The notes under the pieces are model-generated. The model made no database searches. It was not told the DNA's origin and was given only the letters and a program-made list of their open reading frames with translations. Below are positions 62,866-64,000 of a stretch of 64,000 nucleotides of DNA, piece by piece; the first letter of the stretch is position 1, and each line of letters begins with the position of its first letter. The DNA comes from Paraburkholderia acidicola (GTDB taxonomy: Bacteria; Pseudomonadota; Gammaproteobacteria; Burkholderiales; Burkholderiaceae). The stretch spans positions 806,001-870,000 of the forward strand of contig NZ_MTZV01000002.1 of NCBI RefSeq assembly GCF_002362315.1, read 5' to 3'. The translations under genes were made by a program, and so were the position numbers.

Positions 62866-64000
62866 TCAAGGCGCGTATGACGACGCCACGCCGCTTTCGA
62901 GTCCATGTTCGAGCGTCGCACGCACGATCGACAGCCCACGCGTCAACGCCTCGCGCGAAGTCGCGCCGGTCATGCAGATGCGCACCGCGTGCGGCGCGGC
63001 ATTGCGACCGATCACGAAGCTATCGGCGGTCTTTACGAGCACGCCTTCGTGACGCAGCGCCGCTGCGAATTCCGCGGCGCGCCACGGCTCGGGCAGCGGC
63101 AGCCACAAATGCGAACTCGTCGCCGCGTGCCGGTATGCGATGCCCGCGAGCACCTCGCGCGCCACCGCGTGCTGCGTCTCGATGTGCGCGCGCTGCAAAC
63201 CGTACAGTCGCTCCATCTCGCCGTTCTCCACCCAGCGCGCAACGATCTCCGCCATCAGCGGCGCGGTCATCCAGCAGTCGCTGCGAATCACCGCCGCAAT
63301 CTTCGAGCACCACGCCTGCGGCGCCTGCAGATAACCGACGCGCAACCCCGGCGCGACGGATTTCGATAACCCTGCAATCAGAAACGCCTGTTCGGGCAAC
63401 CATACCGACAACGGATCGGGCGGACTCTCGAGCAGCATCGCCGGCACGATGTCTTCGATCAGCAGCACGGCGTGCCGGCGCAGGATGTCCGCGACGGCCT
63501 CGCGCCGCTCGACGGACATCGTCGCGGTGGTCGGATTGTGGATGGTCGGCACACAGAAGATGGCGCGCGGATGCAGCGACTTGCACGCGAGTTCGAGCGC
63601 GGCGGGCACGAGCCCTTCGTGATCGATCTCGACGCCGACCAGATGCAACCGCAGTTGCCGCGCGAGCGCGATGATGCCCGGATAGCTGACCACTTCGGCG
63701 AGCACCGTATCGCCAGGACGCGCGACCGCGCGTAGTACCGAGGCAAGCGCGTGCTGCGCGCCTTGCGTGACGAGCACGCGTGCGGCGCTCGCCGGGCTGC
63801 CCGAACGCGCGAGCCACGCAGCACCGGCCAGGCGATGGCGCATCGAGCCCGCTTCGGGCGCGTACTGCAGCAGGTCGGCGGTAAGGCGTTCGTCCGCTGC
63901 GATCTCGCGCAGTGTCGCCGACAACGCCGCTGCTTCTGCCGTGGATTGCGGCACGTTCTGGCCGAGATCGATCAGCGCCGGCGCCGCCGGCATGCCGGGG
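62866..64000 (-). CDS. MocR-type regulator, aminotransferase domain (5' end outside window)
   Basis: The visible part (about 378 codons) is a fold-type I aminotransferase domain. IDLGQNVPQ is the segment that follows the linker in MocR regulators, and the PLP Lys is in LIAGLSKSVAPGLRVGYLQ. The reading frame stays open to the window edge, so an N-terminal GntR winged helix is expected beyond it. Such proteins sense amines or PLP. It is 104 bases from the MFS gene in the same direction and probably controls it. If the gene ended at the visible ATG it would be an aminotransferase, which I think less likely. Confidence 0.75.
   Translation of the reverse strand, partial: PGMPAAPALIDLGQNVPQSTAEAAALSATLREIAADERLTADLLQYAPEAGSMRHRLAGAAWLARSGSPASAARVLVTQGAQHALASVLRAVARPGDTVLAEVVSYPGIIALARQLRLHLVGVEIDHEGLVPAALELACKSLHPRAIFCVPTIHNPTTATMSVERREAVADILRRHAVLLIEDIVPAMLLESPPDPLSVWLPEQAFLIAGLSKSVAPGLRVGYLQAPQAWCSKIAAVIRSDCWMTAPLMAEIVARWVENGEMERLYGLQRAHIETQHAVAREVLAGIAYRHAATSSHLWLPLPEPWRAAEFAAALRHEGVLVKTADSFVIGRNAAPHAVRICMTGATSREALTRGLSIVRATLEHGLESGVASSYAP

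Overview
The window reads as a high-GC betaproteobacterial chromosome of the Burkholderia/Paraburkholderia type. The grounds are the gene families and codon bias, a lipase paired with its own foldase, a MetR-linked metE, ECF41 and MocR regulators, and many LysR/TetR one-component regulators. It looks like a metabolically versatile, probably soil- or plant-associated strain. No rRNA, CRISPR array, insertion sequence or prophage was seen. All identifications come from reading the sequence, without database searches.

Layout. 1-1.3 kb: the 5' part of a Fic protein with an N-terminal winged helix, preceded by six copies of a TGAGCAGAT(A) motif, then a 53-residue orphan. 1.5-7.7 kb: housekeeping genes (Rossmann/DUF2520 protein, EthD, YggT, tRNA-Gly, trmB, uppP, a DUF1439 lipoprotein, a Cys-cluster protein, tRNA-Leu). 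8.1-24.2 kb: a catabolic block. It holds a secreted lipase and its foldase, an OmpW-like porin, and a long operon that I read as acyclic-terpene utilisation (Atu): geranyl-CoA carboxylase subunits, AtuD- and AtuE-like enzymes, two SDRs, a BKACE enzyme, a second hydratase and an acyl-CoA ligase. A divergent acyl-CoA dehydrogenase and a TetR regulator complete it. The lipase promoter and the Atu control region carry nearly the same dyad. 24.3-31.9 kb: a membrane protein with a winged-helix regulator, then two metE paralogues flanking a lone cobF, and metR.

32-48.7 kb: mixed accessory metabolism. It includes two serine hydrolases, GNATs, LysR regulators, a 1178-residue double ABC exporter, a GIN-domain protein, an MFS exporter, a cupin, a small amidase-like protein, a MarR/oxidoreductase pair and a LysR/D-2-hydroxyacid dehydrogenase pair. 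48.8-54.5 kb: an ECF41 sigma factor with fused SnoaL-like domain, divergent from a metallo-beta-lactamase-fold gene carrying an exact ECF41-type promoter, then LysR, cupin and AhpD-like genes and an XRE-cupin regulator under a large nested palindrome. 54.5-64 kb: aroP, a CmpX-like channel, an alpha/beta hydrolase, poxB, an orphan with features of a type III effector (hrpII/PIP-like box, start MGCRIS), an MFS exporter and a truncated MocR regulator.

The most interesting signals are the repeat-controlled Fic gene with a Gln for its catalytic His, the lipase/OmpW/Atu block with a shared operator and a BKACE in place of a lyase, the ECF41 promoter pair, and the candidate type III effector.
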